Shown here: positions 37,022 through 47,207 of the stretch, in pieces | Numbering within the stretch: position 1 is the stretch's first letter | How the letters are laid out: the number at the start of each line of letters is the position of its first letter | From: Rhodococcus sp. 14-2470-1b | GTDB taxonomy: Bacteria > Actinomycetota > Actinomycetes > Mycobacteriales > Mycobacteriaceae | Direction: 5' to 3' | Length of the DNA stretch: 64,000 bases | Assembly (NCBI RefSeq): GCF_002259415.1 | Contig: NZ_NPFY01000001.1 | Location: 1-64,000, forward strand | Translations under genes and position numbers: made by a program | The notes under the pieces: model-generated | Databases searched by the model: none | Told to the model about the DNA's origin: nothing | Seen by the model: the letters and a program-made list of their open reading frames with translations, nothing else

Positions 37022-38422
37022 ATGAGCAAGCAAGACAGTGTCATCGAGACGAAGCGCAAGGCGCCTCGCGATACATCCGCAGTTGGCCTCAACCCGTTCA
37101 AGCGAGACGCCATCGGTACCGCCATGCGTGTTCTCACGGCTATCACCGGGTCCGATCTCGCGGAGAAGTACAACCTTCGCCAGACGATCGACCGCGTGAC
37201 GTACGAGAGCACCAAGACTGGGTTCAAGACCCTCGGCGCTGCCAACCGCACGTTCGCGAAGGTCACCGGTGGCGACAAGCCGAAGCGACTCGAGGACGCC
37301 GCGGTCAAGAACCTCGACTACTTCGATCTGACGCCGGACGACGAGCAGCGCATGATCGTCGAGACCGTCAAGGAATTCGCCGAGGAGATCCTTCGACCCG
37401 CAGCGCACGACGCAGATGCCGCGGCGTCGTCGCCGGAGGATATCGTTCGTCGTTCCGCTGAACTCGGTATCACCTTCATCAACGTCCCGGAAGAACTCGA
37501 CGGCGCGGCTACCGAGCGTGGCGCCGTCACCAACGCGTTGGTAGCGGAAGCACTCGCGCACGGCGACCTCGGACTCGCGCTTCCCATCCTCGCACCGAGC
37601 GGTGTCGCGGTCGCATTGACGCAGTGGGGCACCGACGCACAGCAGAAGACCTACCTGCCTGCGTTCGTCGGCGAGAAGGTCCCGGGTGCGGCCGTCGTGG
37701 TCAACGAACCGCGTGCACTGTTCGACCCGTTCGCTCTGCAGACGAAGGCCGTGCGCTCCCCCAGCGGATTCAAGCTCAACGGCGTCAAGAGTGTCGTGCC
37801 TGCCGCGGGTAGCTCCGAACTGTTCGTCGTTGCCGCCGAACTCGAAGGCAGGCCTGCGTTCTTCATCGTCGAGTCCGACACCAAGGGCCTCGTCGTCGAA
37901 GCCGATCCGAGCATGGGTCTGCGTGCCGCCGGCCTGGGTCGACTCGTGCTGACCGACGTCGCGGTTCCGGAATCCGCACTGCTGGGCGATGGAGATGCAG
38001 ATCAGCGCGCACTCGATTACGCCGAGGCCATCAGCCTTGCCCGGCTCGGCTGGTCCGCTCTCGCAGTCGGCACCGGTCAGGCTGTCCTCGACTACGTGAT
38101 TCCGTACGTCAACGAGCGCGAGGCATTCGGCGAGCCGATCAGCAACCGCCAGGCGGTTGCGTTCATGGTCGCCAACATTGCGATCGAGCTGGACGGGCTG
38201 CGCCTGGTCACTCTTCGCGGCGCATCGCGTGCCGAACAGGGCAAGTCGTTCGCACGTGAAGCAGCGCTCGCCCGACGCCTCGCCGCCGAGAAGGGTATGC
38301 AGATCGGTTCCGACGGTGTGCAGTTGCTCGGTGGGCACGGATTCACCAAGGAACATCCGGTCGAACGCTGGTACCGCGATCTCCGCGCTGTCGGTGTCAC
38401 CGAGGGCATCGTCCTCATCTGA
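37022..38422 (+). CDS. fadE24: Acyl-CoA dehydrogenase family protein (FadE24-like)
   Basis: 466 aa, with an N-terminal extension of about 90 residues before the dehydrogenase fold. Acyl-CoA dehydrogenase elements: FAEEILRPAAHDADA, LGITFINVPEELDGA, GLGRLVLTDVAVPESALLG, a C-terminal helix pair with GMQIGSDGVQLLGGHGFTKEHPVERWYRD. The expected active-site Glu is not obvious at the usual place. Mycobacterial FadE enzymes often work as heteromers, and fadE23-like follows 46 bases later, so an alpha2beta2 enzyme is likely. I prefer the ATG at 37022 over the GTG at 37016. Confidence 0.85.
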   Translation: MSKQDSVIETKRKAPRDTSAVGLNPFKRDAIGTAMRVLTAITGSDLAEKYNLRQTIDRVTYESTKTGFKTLGAANRTFAKVTGGDKPKRLEDAAVKNLDYFDLTPDDEQRMIVETVKEFAEEILRPAAHDADAAASSPEDIVRRSAELGITFINVPEELDGAATERGAVTNALVAEALAHGDLGLALPILAPSGVAVALTQWGTDAQQKTYLPAFVGEKVPGAAVVVNEPRALFDPFALQTKAVRSPSGFKLNGVKSVVPAAGSSELFVVAAELEGRPAFFIVESDTKGLVVEADPSMGLRAAGLGRLVLTDVAVPESALLGDGDADQRALDYAEAISLARLGWSALAVGTGQAVLDYVIPYVNEREAFGEPISNRQAVAFMVANIAIELDGLRLVTLRGASRAEQGKSFAREAALARRLAAEKGMQIGSDGVQLLGGHGFTKEHPVERWYRDLRAVGVTEGIVLI

Positions 38423-38468
38423 TTCGCCCCCATCCTCGTAGGCAACCCATCGGTCAAGGACTGAATTC

Positions 38469-39692
38469 ATGATCAATCTAGAACTTCCCAAGAAGCTTCG
38501 GGCACAGGCGAATCAGGCTCATCAGGTTGCGGCCGAGATCTTCCGCCCGATCTCTCGCAAGTACGACCTCGCCGAGCACGAGTACCCCGTCGAACTCGAC
38601 ACCATGGCATCCATGGTGGAGGGAATGTCCGACGCTGGTACCGAGGTCGGCGGCGCCGCCGGCGGCCGAGAGAAGGACAGCGAGAGCGCTCCCAAGCCCA
38701 GCAAGACCGCCAATGCCAACGGTGGCAACATGGCTGCATTGGTGAACGTCATCGAAACCTGCTGGGGCGATGTCGGTTTGACTCTGTCCATTCCGTACCA
38801 GGGCCTCGGCAATTCCGCCATCGCGGCTGTGTCCACTGACGAGCAGCTCGAACGCTTCGGCAAGGTGTGGGCATCGATGGCAATCACCGAACCGAGTTTC
38901 GGATCCGACTCCGCTGCGGTGACGACGACTGCGGTTCTCGACGGCGACGAGTGGGTCCTCAACGGCGAGAAGATCTATGTCACCGCGGGCGAACGTTCGA
39001 CGCACATCGTGGTGTGGGCGAGTGTCGACCGTTCGAAGGGCCGCGCGGCGATCAAGTCCTTCGTCGTGCCACGTGACGCCCCCGGTCTCAGTGTTGCTCG
39101 ACTCGAGCACAAGCTCGGTATCAAGGCGTCGGACACTGCCGCCCTCCTGCTCGAGGACTGCCGAATCCCGAAGGACAACCTTCTCGGTTCCGCCGAGGTG
39201 AACACCGAAAAGGGATTTGCGGGCGTCATGCAGACGTTCGACAACACTCGCCCGCTCGTCGCGGGTATGGCCATCGGTGTCGCTCGCGCGGCCCTCGAAG
39301 AACTGCGCTCCATCCTCGACGAGGCAGGCGTGGAGATCTCGTACACCACTCCGGCCTACAGTCAGCATGCAGCGGCTGCCGAGTTCCTGCGTCTCGAGGC
39401 CGATTGGGAGGCGTCTCATCTGCTCGCGCTGCGGGCTGCGTGGATGGCCGACAACAAGGAGCCGAACTCGCTGCAGGCATCGATGGCCAAAGCGAAGGCA
39501 GGCCGCTCGGCCACCGACATCACACTCAAGGCCGTCGAACTTGCAGGCAGCTACGGCTACTCGGAGCGCCTGCTGCTCGAGAAGTGGAGCCGTGACGCGA
39601 AGATTCTCGACATCTTCGAAGGAACCCAGCAGATTCAGCAGTTGATCGTCGCCCGTCGTGTTCTCGGAAAGACCTCCGCCGAACTGAAGTGA
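38469..39692 (+). CDS. fadE23: Acyl-CoA dehydrogenase family protein (FadE23-like)
   Basis: 407 aa. Dehydrogenase elements: ASMAITEPSFGSDSAAVTTTA, GEKIYVTAGERSTHIVVWASVD, FVVPRDAPGLSVARLEHKLGIKASDTAALLLEDCRIP and the C-terminal YSERLLLEKWSRDAKILDIFEGTQQIQQLIVARRVLG, with the FAD-contact and base-bearing end well kept. Probably the catalytic partner of the preceding protein. Substrate (fatty acyl, sterol side chain) cannot be read. Ends at a strong hairpin. Confidence 0.88.
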   Translation: MINLELPKKLRAQANQAHQVAAEIFRPISRKYDLAEHEYPVELDTMASMVEGMSDAGTEVGGAAGGREKDSESAPKPSKTANANGGNMAALVNVIETCWGDVGLTLSIPYQGLGNSAIAAVSTDEQLERFGKVWASMAITEPSFGSDSAAVTTTAVLDGDEWVLNGEKIYVTAGERSTHIVVWASVDRSKGRAAIKSFVVPRDAPGLSVARLEHKLGIKASDTAALLLEDCRIPKDNLLGSAEVNTEKGFAGVMQTFDNTRPLVAGMAIGVARAALEELRSILDEAGVEISYTTPAYSQHAAAAEFLRLEADWEASHLLALRAAWMADNKEPNSLQASMAKAKAGRSATDITLKAVELAGSYGYSERLLLEKWSRDAKILDIFEGTQQIQQLIVARRVLGKTSAELK

Positions 39693-39703
39693 TGCAGATG
39701 TGA

Positions 39704-39745
39704 CGACGTGGCCCCGTGGACCGTGAGGTTCGCGGGGCCACGTCG
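39704..39745 (+). terminator. Terminator hairpin after fadE23
   Basis: cgacgtggccccg (39704-39716) pairs perfectly with cggggccacgtcg (39733-39745), 11 bases beyond the stop. Confidence 0.75.
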
Positions 39746-39793
39746 TGTATCGACAGAAGAATCGGGTGTCCACCGAAAAATTTCTTCGGGTCT

Positions 39794-39820
39794 TGTCGAA
39801 GACGGCGTATCCCGTTCGTC
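39794..39820 (+). promoter_or_regulatory. Candidate ECF42-type promoter
   Basis: TGTCGA at 39794-39799 and CGTC at 39817-39820 with 17 bases between. From memory, ECF42 sigma factors recognise TGTCGA / CGTC-like promoters in front of their linked DGPF genes. It stands 45 bases before the DGPF gene's ATG. Confidence 0.6.
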
Positions 39821-39864
39821 GTCATCATGTACGCAGACAGAAGAGCAATTCGATGGAGGACACC

Positions 39865-40200
39865 ATGAAGTACATGCTGCTGATCAACGCACCGAGTGCC
39901 GATTTCGACAACGGATGCACGCCGTCGGACTGGGTGCAGTACGGCAAGGAGATGCAGGACGCGGGCGTATGGGTCACCGGTCACGCACTGGCCGACCTCA
40001 CGACGGCGACGACCGTGCAGGTCGATTCGTCCGGAGAACGCAGCATCACCGACGGTCCGTACGCGGAGACCCGCGAGGTTCTGGGAGGCTTCGAGATCAT
40101 CGATGTTCCCGACCTCGACGCTGCGTTGGATTGGGCCGCACGGTGCCCCGGTTCCAAGGGCGGGGGGACCGTCGTCGTCCGGCCTGTCGCCGAGTACTGA
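39865..40200 (+). CDS. YCII/DGPF-domain protein
   Basis: 111-aa dimeric alpha/beta-barrel-type protein. Start MKYMLLINAPSADF at 39865 with ggagg five bases upstream. The family motif D-G-P-Y/F appears as ITDGPYAETREVLGGFEIIDVPDLDAALDWAARCP. Biochemical role unknown. Family members are regularly paired with ECF42 sigma factors, and the sigma gene follows 13 bases later. Confidence 0.9.
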   Translation: MKYMLLINAPSADFDNGCTPSDWVQYGKEMQDAGVWVTGHALADLTTATTVQVDSSGERSITDGPYAETREVLGGFEIIDVPDLDAALDWAARCPGSKGGGTVVVRPVAEY

Positions 40201-40213
40201 CGGCGCCACGGCC

Positions 40214-41488
40214 GTGTCCGACGACGTACGTACCTCCCTCTCGGATGTGTTCCGAGAGGAGCACGGGCGACTCCTTGCGTCGATGGTGCACCGCTACGGC
40301 GACATCGACCTGGCCGAGGAAGTCACCTCGGACGCGATCGAGGTTGCGTTGCAGCGTTGGCCGATCGACGGAGTACCCACCAAACCGGGCGCCTGGCTGT
40401 TGACGACAGCCAGGCGCCGAGCCGTCGATCGCCTCCGTCGAGACCGGACGCTCACCACGAAGCTGGCGATTCTGCAGATCGAGCAGGATCGCGCGAGCAG
40501 CGGGCAGACAACCGATGCGCTCGCCGTTGGCACCTTCGACGACGACGTGCCCGACGAACGGCTGCAGATGTTCTTCATGTGCGCGCATCCCGCGCTGAAC
40601 GTCGACGACCGTCTTGCGATCACGTTGCGTTGCCTCGCGCAGCTCACGACGGCCGAGGTGGCACGGGCTTTCATGATCCCGCCGTCGACTGCGGGTCAGC
40701 GAATCTCGCGAGCCAAGAAGAAGATCCGAGAGGCGCGAGTTCCGTTTCGAATTCCCGGCCCCGACGAGCTGCCCACCAGACTGACGGTGGTGCTGCAGGT
40801 CGTGTACTCGATTTTCACCGAGGGGTACGCAGCGTCGAGCGGTGACGATCTCGTCCGGGTCGATCTCGCCGACGAGGCAATCCGGCTCGCCCGTATCCTG
40901 CAGGCCCTGCTGCCCCGCGAACGGGAGGTCACGGGATTGCTGGCGCTCATGTTGTCGGTTCACGCACGCTCTGCCGCACGAGTGAACGGGGAGGGAACAC
41001 TCGTGATGCTCGACCAGCAGGACCGGGCCCGGTGGGATCGGGACATGATCGGCGAGGGAGCCGACCTGACCGTGCGGGCTCTGACGGGCGGAGCAGCCGG
41101 CCCCTATTCGGTACAGGCCGCGATCGCGGCTCTCCACGTGGAGTCCGAGACGTGGGAGGCCACCGATTGGGCGCAGATCGTGGAACTGTACGGCGTGCTG
41201 ATGTCGCTCGCCCCGTCTCCCGTCGTCGCAGTCAACAGAGCAGCCGCCATTGCGCTGCGCGACGGGCCGGCCGCTGGGCTGATGGAGCTCGACGCGTTGG
41301 CGGACGAACCTGCTCTGCAGGCCTACTCGCCTTATCACGCTGCTCGCGGCGACGTACTCAGCCGCCTCGGTGCATCGTCCGACGCAGCGATCTGTTTCGA
41401 GCGCGCGCGCACGGTTGCCGGGTCGATACCCGAGCGCGACTACCTCCGACGCCGGGCCGACGACGCTCGGGACGCCGCGGGCGCGTAA
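40214..41488 (+). CDS. ECF42-group RNA polymerase sigma factor with C-terminal extension
   Basis: 424 aa. Sigma2 (about 6-75, FREEHGRLLASMVHRYGDIDLAEEVTSDAIEVALQRWP) and sigma4 (about 115-175, LTTAEVARAFMIPPSTAGQRISRAKKKIREARVPFRIP). A long helical C-terminal domain (about 185-420) with TPR-like segments (SLAPSPVVAVNRAAAIALRDGPAAG, YHAARGDVLSRLG) replaces a separate anti-sigma factor, as in the ECF42 group. GTG start; the DGPF gene directly upstream is the usual partner. Signal unknown. Confidence 0.9.
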   Translation: MSDDVRTSLSDVFREEHGRLLASMVHRYGDIDLAEEVTSDAIEVALQRWPIDGVPTKPGAWLLTTARRRAVDRLRRDRTLTTKLAILQIEQDRASSGQTTDALAVGTFDDDVPDERLQMFFMCAHPALNVDDRLAITLRCLAQLTTAEVARAFMIPPSTAGQRISRAKKKIREARVPFRIPGPDELPTRLTVVLQVVYSIFTEGYAASSGDDLVRVDLADEAIRLARILQALLPREREVTGLLALMLSVHARSAARVNGEGTLVMLDQQDRARWDRDMIGEGADLTVRALTGGAAGPYSVQAAIAALHVESETWEATDWAQIVELYGVLMSLAPSPVVAVNRAAAIALRDGPAAGLMELDALADEPALQAYSPYHAARGDVLSRLGASSDAAICFERARTVAGSIPERDYLRRRADDARDAAGA

Positions 41489-41608
41489 CCGGGCGGCAGG
41501 CCCACGGTCGGATGTCGGAGTCCGATGCTGCCCACTCGCGGCCGGCACCGACACTCATAGACTGACGAGGACTGCAGGAATCGATATTCGATGGAAGTGA
41601 GGGCAACG

Positions 41609-41770
41609 ATGTCCGAGTGGGCGAAGAAGATCAAGGACGAAGCCAAGGGACTCATCGCCGAGGCCGAACAGGAGCTCACGGCTCTCGAAGGGGTCGACAC
41701 CGTCGACCTCACCGCGGACGAGACGGATGAATCGCCCACAGCGGGCACGGAATCGGATTCCACACGCTAG
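41609..41770 (+). CDS. Small acidic protein of unknown function
   Basis: 53 aa: an amphipathic, strongly charged helix (MSEWAKKIKDEAKGLIAEA...) followed by an acidic Thr/Ser-rich tail. The ATG at 41609 follows a gtgaggg SD at good spacing. No cysteine, no hydrophobic segment. Composition is protein-like and codon positions are GC3-rich. I do not recognise a family. Its stop overlaps the end of a remnant on the other strand. Confidence 0.6.
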   Translation: MSEWAKKIKDEAKGLIAEAEQELTALEGVDTVDLTADETDESPTAGTESDSTR

Positions 41771-41973
41771 TTCCCGACTCGCAGTTCGGCTGGGATCGCT
41801 CGCGAGCGGTGCGAAGCTAGGGCGTCGACGACCATCGGATGGTCGTCGGCTTCCGGCAGGCCCGAAATCTCGATGACGCCGACGAGCGACCCCGCTCCTC
41901 GCATGGGAACAGCTCCGCCTGCTGCTACGTATCGGCTGTTGTCGTACCGCGATTCCGCGTCGAAATTCCCGGA
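41767..41973 (-). pseudogene. Remnant of a DUF336/UPF0303-like (heme-degrading domain) gene
   Basis: An open stretch of 68 codons closed upstream by an in-frame TGA. It reads ...ESRYDNSRYVAAGGAVP, GSLVGVIEISGLPEADDH and MVVDAL, which resembles the C-terminal third of UPF0303/DUF336 proteins (pattern GxVGxxTVSGLPxxxDHxLVVEAL). No start codon with SD and no N-terminal two thirds could be found upstream, where the initiator tRNA and its terminator lie. I read it as a truncated leftover next to a tRNA gene. Confidence 0.55.
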
Positions 41974-42040
41974 TCACGGGGTCGACCACTCGAGTGGGCT
42001 GCGTGCACGAAAGAGGGCCCCGACAGGGGACGCACAGCAA

Positions 42041-42073
42041 AGAACCCGGCATCGTGACACGATGCCGGGTTCT
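42041..42073 (-). terminator. Terminator of tRNA-fMet
   Basis: agaacccggcatc (42041-42053) pairs exactly with gatgccgggttct (42061-42073), six bases beyond the tRNA 3' end on the minus strand. Confidence 0.85.
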
Positions 42074-42078
42074 TGCGT

Positions 42079-42155
42079 TGGTAGCGGGGACAGGATTTGA
42101 ACCTGCGACCTCTGGGTTATGAGCCCAGCGAGCTACCGAGCTGCTCCACCCCGCG
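42079..42155 (-). tRNA. Initiator tRNA-fMet (CAT)
   Basis: 77 nt with encoded CCA. Anticodon loop CTCATAA. Initiator hallmarks: mismatched C1 x T72 at the acceptor end and three G-C pairs (GGG/CCC) in the anticodon stem. T-loop GGTTCAAATCC. Confidence 0.95.
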
Positions 42156-43278
<1,123 letters not shown>

Positions 43279-43310
43279 ATTCGTCCGCAGGCTTGACCTG
43301 CTGACCGACG

Positions 43311-43355
43311 AAGGCGCCCGCATCGCTTCAGGAAGAGAAGCGATGCGGGCGCCTT
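43311..43355. terminator. Bidirectional terminator, rpf / UPF0182 gene
   Basis: A 19-bp perfect stem: aaggcgcccgcatcgcttc (43311-43329) against its complement at 43337-43355, 7-base loop. It lies between convergent rpf and the UPF0182 gene. Confidence 0.92.
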
Positions 43356-43385
43356 CGTGTGTGCGGCCGCCAGGTCAGTGCACGG

Positions 43386-46364
43386 TCAGTTGGCGTTGTA
43401 CGCGTCGATGGCCTGCTGAAGGGCATCGAACGCGTCCCCCAGACGACCGAGGTCGCCGCTCTGCTGCGCAGACCTGACATCGGCCAGAGCCGAGTTCAGA
43501 CGCTGCACCTCCGCAGCCGACGGCTGACCGCCGGTTGCAGGCGGCGTGGTCGACGGTGCAGGCGCCGTCCCCTGCTCGGTGCCGTTCGCAGCGTCGGGCG
43601 ACTCCGCCGTCGACTGCGGATCCGCGGCGTCGCCACCCGGTGCCGTGGCCGCGGTACCCGTACCCGATCCGAAGACCTGATCCAAGGCCTCGGACAGCGT
43701 TGCGGCGTACCCGACGCGGACGCCGCCTCCCGAACCCGGCTCGCGGTAGCTGACGAGAACCCTGGTCAACTGCGGGAACGTCGACGTCGATGCCGTGTTC
43801 CGTTCGGTGTACAGCGGTTCGACGTACAGAATGCCGCCGTTCGCGATGGGCAGGGTCAACAGGTTGCCGTACTGAATCGTGTTGGACTGCTGAAGAAGCG
43901 TGCGGTCCGAGGCCACGCGTGAATCCGATGTCATCGAGTTCTGCGCCTGCTGTGGACCCTGCGTCTGAGTGTTGGTCGGAAGCTGCAACACCGTGAACTT
44001 TCCGTAGTTCTCCGGATCGGAACGCACCGAAATGTAGGCGGAGAGCAGTTCACGGTTGAACCCGACCATGGCGCTGGTCAGACGGAACGAGGGTTCACCG
44101 GTCTCCGGATCACCGATCAGCACGTAATACGGGGGCTGATTCAGGTCGGTTCCGCCGTCCACCGTCGGATCACTGGGAACCGACCAGAACGCGTTGTTGG
44201 TGAAGAACTCACTGGGATTGTCCACGTGGTACTTGGCCAGCATTTCGCGCTGGATCTTGAACAGATCCTCCGGGTAGCGGAAGTGCGATCGTAGTTCCGG
44301 CGAGATCTCCGACTCCGGCTGAACCGAATCCGGGAACACACCCATCCACGCCTTCAGCACCGGGTCGGTGTCGTCGACCTGGTAAAGCGTCACGGTGCCG
44401 TCGTAGGCGTCGACAGTGGCCTTCACCGAGTTCCTGATGTAGGACACTTCCTCGCGCGGGAGGGGCCTGCCCGTCGTGGGCTCGATGCTGTCCGCGGTCA
44501 GACCGTCCAACGACGCCCGCTGTGCGTACGGGAAGTTCTCCAAGGTGGTGTACCCGTCGACGATCCAGACGATCTTTCCGTCCACGACCGCCGGGTAGGA
44601 GTCGGTGTCGGTGGTCAGCCACGGGGCCACCTTCTGGACACGATCACGAGGATCGCGGTTGAAGATGATCTTGGAGTCGTCGCCGATGGCACCCGAGAAC
44701 AGAATGTTGCGCTCGGCGTACTTCGCCGCGAAGGCAAGACGGTTGAACCAGTTCCCGACCGAGACGCCACCCGCACCGGTGTAGGTGTAGTTGGAATCGT
44801 CCGTGTCGTACTCGCGGTCACCCGTTCCCGTCGCGCCGACGATGGCGTAATCCGGGTCGGCCTGGGCGATCACCTCGCCGTAGTAGATGCGAGGCTGATC
44901 GACCGGGATGACCTGATCCTGGCCCTGTGAAGCGATGTCGCTGACGGTGTAGATCGGGTAGCCGCTGTTGCTGGTCGCACCCTCTGCCGTCGGATCCTCC
45001 ACGGCCGCGTTGACGCGGTTGGCCGGCGCCGCGACGAAGCCGTTTCCGTGGGTGTAGACCGTGTGCCGGTTGATCCAGTCGGTCTGGTTACCGGTCAGGG
45101 ACTCCGGCGACAGCTCACGCGCGGCGACGATGTAGTCCTGGAGTTGCCCGTCGATCTCGTAGCGATCGACGTCGAGGGTCGACGGGAAGCCGAAGAAGTT
45201 CTTCAGCTGCTGCTGCTGGGTGAACGTGCGAGACAGCACATTCGGATCCAGTAGACGGGTGTTGGCGATGGTCGTGATGTCCGCGTCGCTCTCCCGCGGA
45301 TTCTGCGAGCCTTCTCCCGAATACGGCTGGTACTCGACCTGGTCGTCACCGATGCCGTACGCGTCGCGCGTCGCGGCGATGTTGCGCTCGATGTACGTGC
45401 GTTCCTTCTCGGCCGCGTTCGGTCGGACCGAGAACTGCTCCATCAGCAGCGGGAAGACCGCGCCGACGAGAATCGAGGACAGTACCAGGAGCGCCGTAGC
45501 GAGAGCGGGAACACGCAGATCGCGGAGGAAGATTGCAGCGAAAAATGCTGCGGCACAGATCAGTGCGATGGCGAGCAGGATCAGCTTGGCGGGAAGTACG
45601 GCGTTGATGTCGGTGAAGCCTGCACCGGTGAAGATGGGTTCCTTGCGACCACTGGACAGCAGCGAGTACCGATCCAGCCAGTACGCGATGGCCTTGAACA
45701 ACACGAACGATCCCGCGAGCACCGCGAGCTGAATGCGCGCTGCGCGGGTCAGAGCACCCTCACGACCCGCCAGCCGGATTCCACCGAAGATGTACTGCGT
45801 GACCAGGTTTGCGAAGAATGCAATCAGCGTCGCGACGAACAACCAGTTCAAGATGAATCGGTAGAACGGCAGATCGAAAGAGTAGAAGCCGATGTCCAAA
45901 TTGAACTGTGGGTCGGTGAGTCCGAATTCGCCACCGTTGAGGAACAACTGGACTGTCACCCAATTGGTCTGCGCGATCAGTCCCGAGATGATGCCGAACG
46001 CCAACGGTATTCCGATACCGAACAGGCGCAGCCGGCTCATGACCGTCGTCCGATAACGTGCAACCGGGTCGTTCGGACCGGCGACCGGAACGAACACCGG
46101 CCGGTTGCGGTACGCGAGCAGCAGCGACGCGAACACCACCGCGCCGACGAACAACCCGACCACCAGGAACAGAACGACACGCGTCAGAAGCGTGGTCGTG
46201 AAGACCTGCCGAAAGCCGACCTCCCCGAACCAAAGCCAGTTCGTGTAAGTGTCGATGAGGCGAGGGCCGACAAGCAGCAACGCTGCGAGGACCAATGCCA
46301 GTACAAGTAGAATCCGTCCGCGCCGCGACAGCGACGGTAGACCGGTTGGGGCCCTCATGCCCAC
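43386..46364 (-). CDS. UPF0182 giant membrane protein (Rv3193c-like)
   Basis: 992 aa. Seven or so transmembrane helices in the first 340 residues (from RGRILLVLALVLAALLLVGPRLIDTYTNWLWFGEVG), then a large extracytoplasmic domain with conserved DWINRHTVYTHGNGF, QPRIYYGEV, DREYDTDDSNYTY and GNLLTLPIANGGILYVEPLY, and a low-complexity Pro/Ala tail before a final helix. I start at the GTG 46364 (MGMRAP...), which has ggag eight bases upstream and agrees with my memory of the M. tuberculosis N-terminus. Function unknown; widely conserved in actinobacteria. Confidence 0.9.
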   Translation of the reverse strand: MGMRAPTGLPSLSRRGRILLVLALVLAALLLVGPRLIDTYTNWLWFGEVGFRQVFTTTLLTRVVLFLVVGLFVGAVVFASLLLAYRNRPVFVPVAGPNDPVARYRTTVMSRLRLFGIGIPLAFGIISGLIAQTNWVTVQLFLNGGEFGLTDPQFNLDIGFYSFDLPFYRFILNWLFVATLIAFFANLVTQYIFGGIRLAGREGALTRAARIQLAVLAGSFVLFKAIAYWLDRYSLLSSGRKEPIFTGAGFTDINAVLPAKLILLAIALICAAAFFAAIFLRDLRVPALATALLVLSSILVGAVFPLLMEQFSVRPNAAEKERTYIERNIAATRDAYGIGDDQVEYQPYSGEGSQNPRESDADITTIANTRLLDPNVLSRTFTQQQQLKNFFGFPSTLDVDRYEIDGQLQDYIVAARELSPESLTGNQTDWINRHTVYTHGNGFVAAPANRVNAAVEDPTAEGATSNSGYPIYTVSDIASQGQDQVIPVDQPRIYYGEVIAQADPDYAIVGATGTGDREYDTDDSNYTYTGAGGVSVGNWFNRLAFAAKYAERNILFSGAIGDDSKIIFNRDPRDRVQKVAPWLTTDTDSYPAVVDGKIVWIVDGYTTLENFPYAQRASLDGLTADSIEPTTGRPLPREEVSYIRNSVKATVDAYDGTVTLYQVDDTDPVLKAWMGVFPDSVQPESEISPELRSHFRYPEDLFKIQREMLAKYHVDNPSEFFTNNAFWSVPSDPTVDGGTDLNQPPYYVLIGDPETGEPSFRLTSAMVGFNRELLSAYISVRSDPENYGKFTVLQLPTNTQTQGPQQAQNSMTSDSRVASDRTLLQQSNTIQYGNLLTLPIANGGILYVEPLYTERNTASTSTFPQLTRVLVSYREPGSGGGVRVGYAATLSEALDQVFGSGTGTAATAPGGDAADPQSTAESPDAANGTEQGTAPAPSTTPPATGGQPSAAEVQRLNSALADVRSAQQSGDLGRLGDAFDALQQAIDAYNAN

Positions 46365-46555
46365 GTGCCACACTCCAACTTCGGGCGATACACCTAGGTA
46401 TCGCTGATGGGGTTCGACGGCGCACCGAGTGCGTCGCCTGTCCGATTTGGGAACCACTGTACGGAACGGCGGCACCGGCCGCTGACACCCCTTCGTCCTG
46501 CGCGCGCGGACCATGGGTCGGCGACGGCCGAACAGCGGAATGGGAAGATGAGCGG

Positions 46556-47197
46556 GTGAGCGATTTCAGCGACGACCTGTTCCGTGACGGCGTGGAACCC
46601 AACGCCGACAACGATGCCCTCGGTGCCGCTCTCGGGCGGTGCGCGCGCGAGGTCGCCGACTTCGTGGACGGCGAAGGCTGGGGTCAGGTCCCCCAGCTGT
46701 TCGCGCTGGTACCCACCGAACTCCTGGCGGCCGCGGAACCCGGACTGCTCGACGACCTCGCCGACGGTGCGTTGCTCACCCCGATCCAGCAGCACTCGCT
46801 ACCCGAGGACATCACCGGCGGGTCACCTGCGCTCGACGAATTTCTGGCCACCACAACGTGGCCGGACGGTGTCGTCGGGTGCGCGCTGGTGCAGGAGATC
46901 GTCGTACTGCCTCCCACCGCGGAGTCGGCACTCGACGACGCACTGGTTCCTCTCCTCGCCGACCGCGACGCAGCGGACGACGCGGCCCGCGCCGCCGCCC
47001 ATGCGCATCCCGACCGCAAGGACGGCAGGCTCATCGCAGCCGTTCTCAAGGACGGGCCGTCCTTGACTCTTCTGCAGTTGCAGCCCGACGAGGACGCAGA
47101 TCCGTTCGCCCCCGTGGAGCTCCTGCTGTACGAGGGTCTTGCACCCGGCATCGTCGCTGCCCTGCACGCGACATTCGACCTCGTCGAGGACGACTGA
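46556..47197 (+). CDS. PPA1309-family conserved protein
   Basis: 213-aa acidic cytosolic protein. Family features: a helix CAREVADFVDGEGWGQVPQLFALVPTELLAAAEPGL, the central WPDGVVGCALVQEIVVLPP, and DGRLIAAVLKDGPSLTLLQLQ. No catalytic motif seen. The GTG at 46556 is used since the frame upstream covers the divergent UPF0182 promoter. Gene ends ten bases from the convergent Lon/PDZ protease. Role unknown. Confidence 0.8.
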   Translation: MSDFSDDLFRDGVEPNADNDALGAALGRCAREVADFVDGEGWGQVPQLFALVPTELLAAAEPGLLDDLADGALLTPIQQHSLPEDITGGSPALDEFLATTTWPDGVVGCALVQEIVVLPPTAESALDDALVPLLADRDAADDAARAAAHAHPDRKDGRLIAAVLKDGPSLTLLQLQPDEDADPFAPVELLLYEGLAPGIVAALHATFDLVEDD

Positions 47198-47207
47198 CCC
47201 CGGTTCG

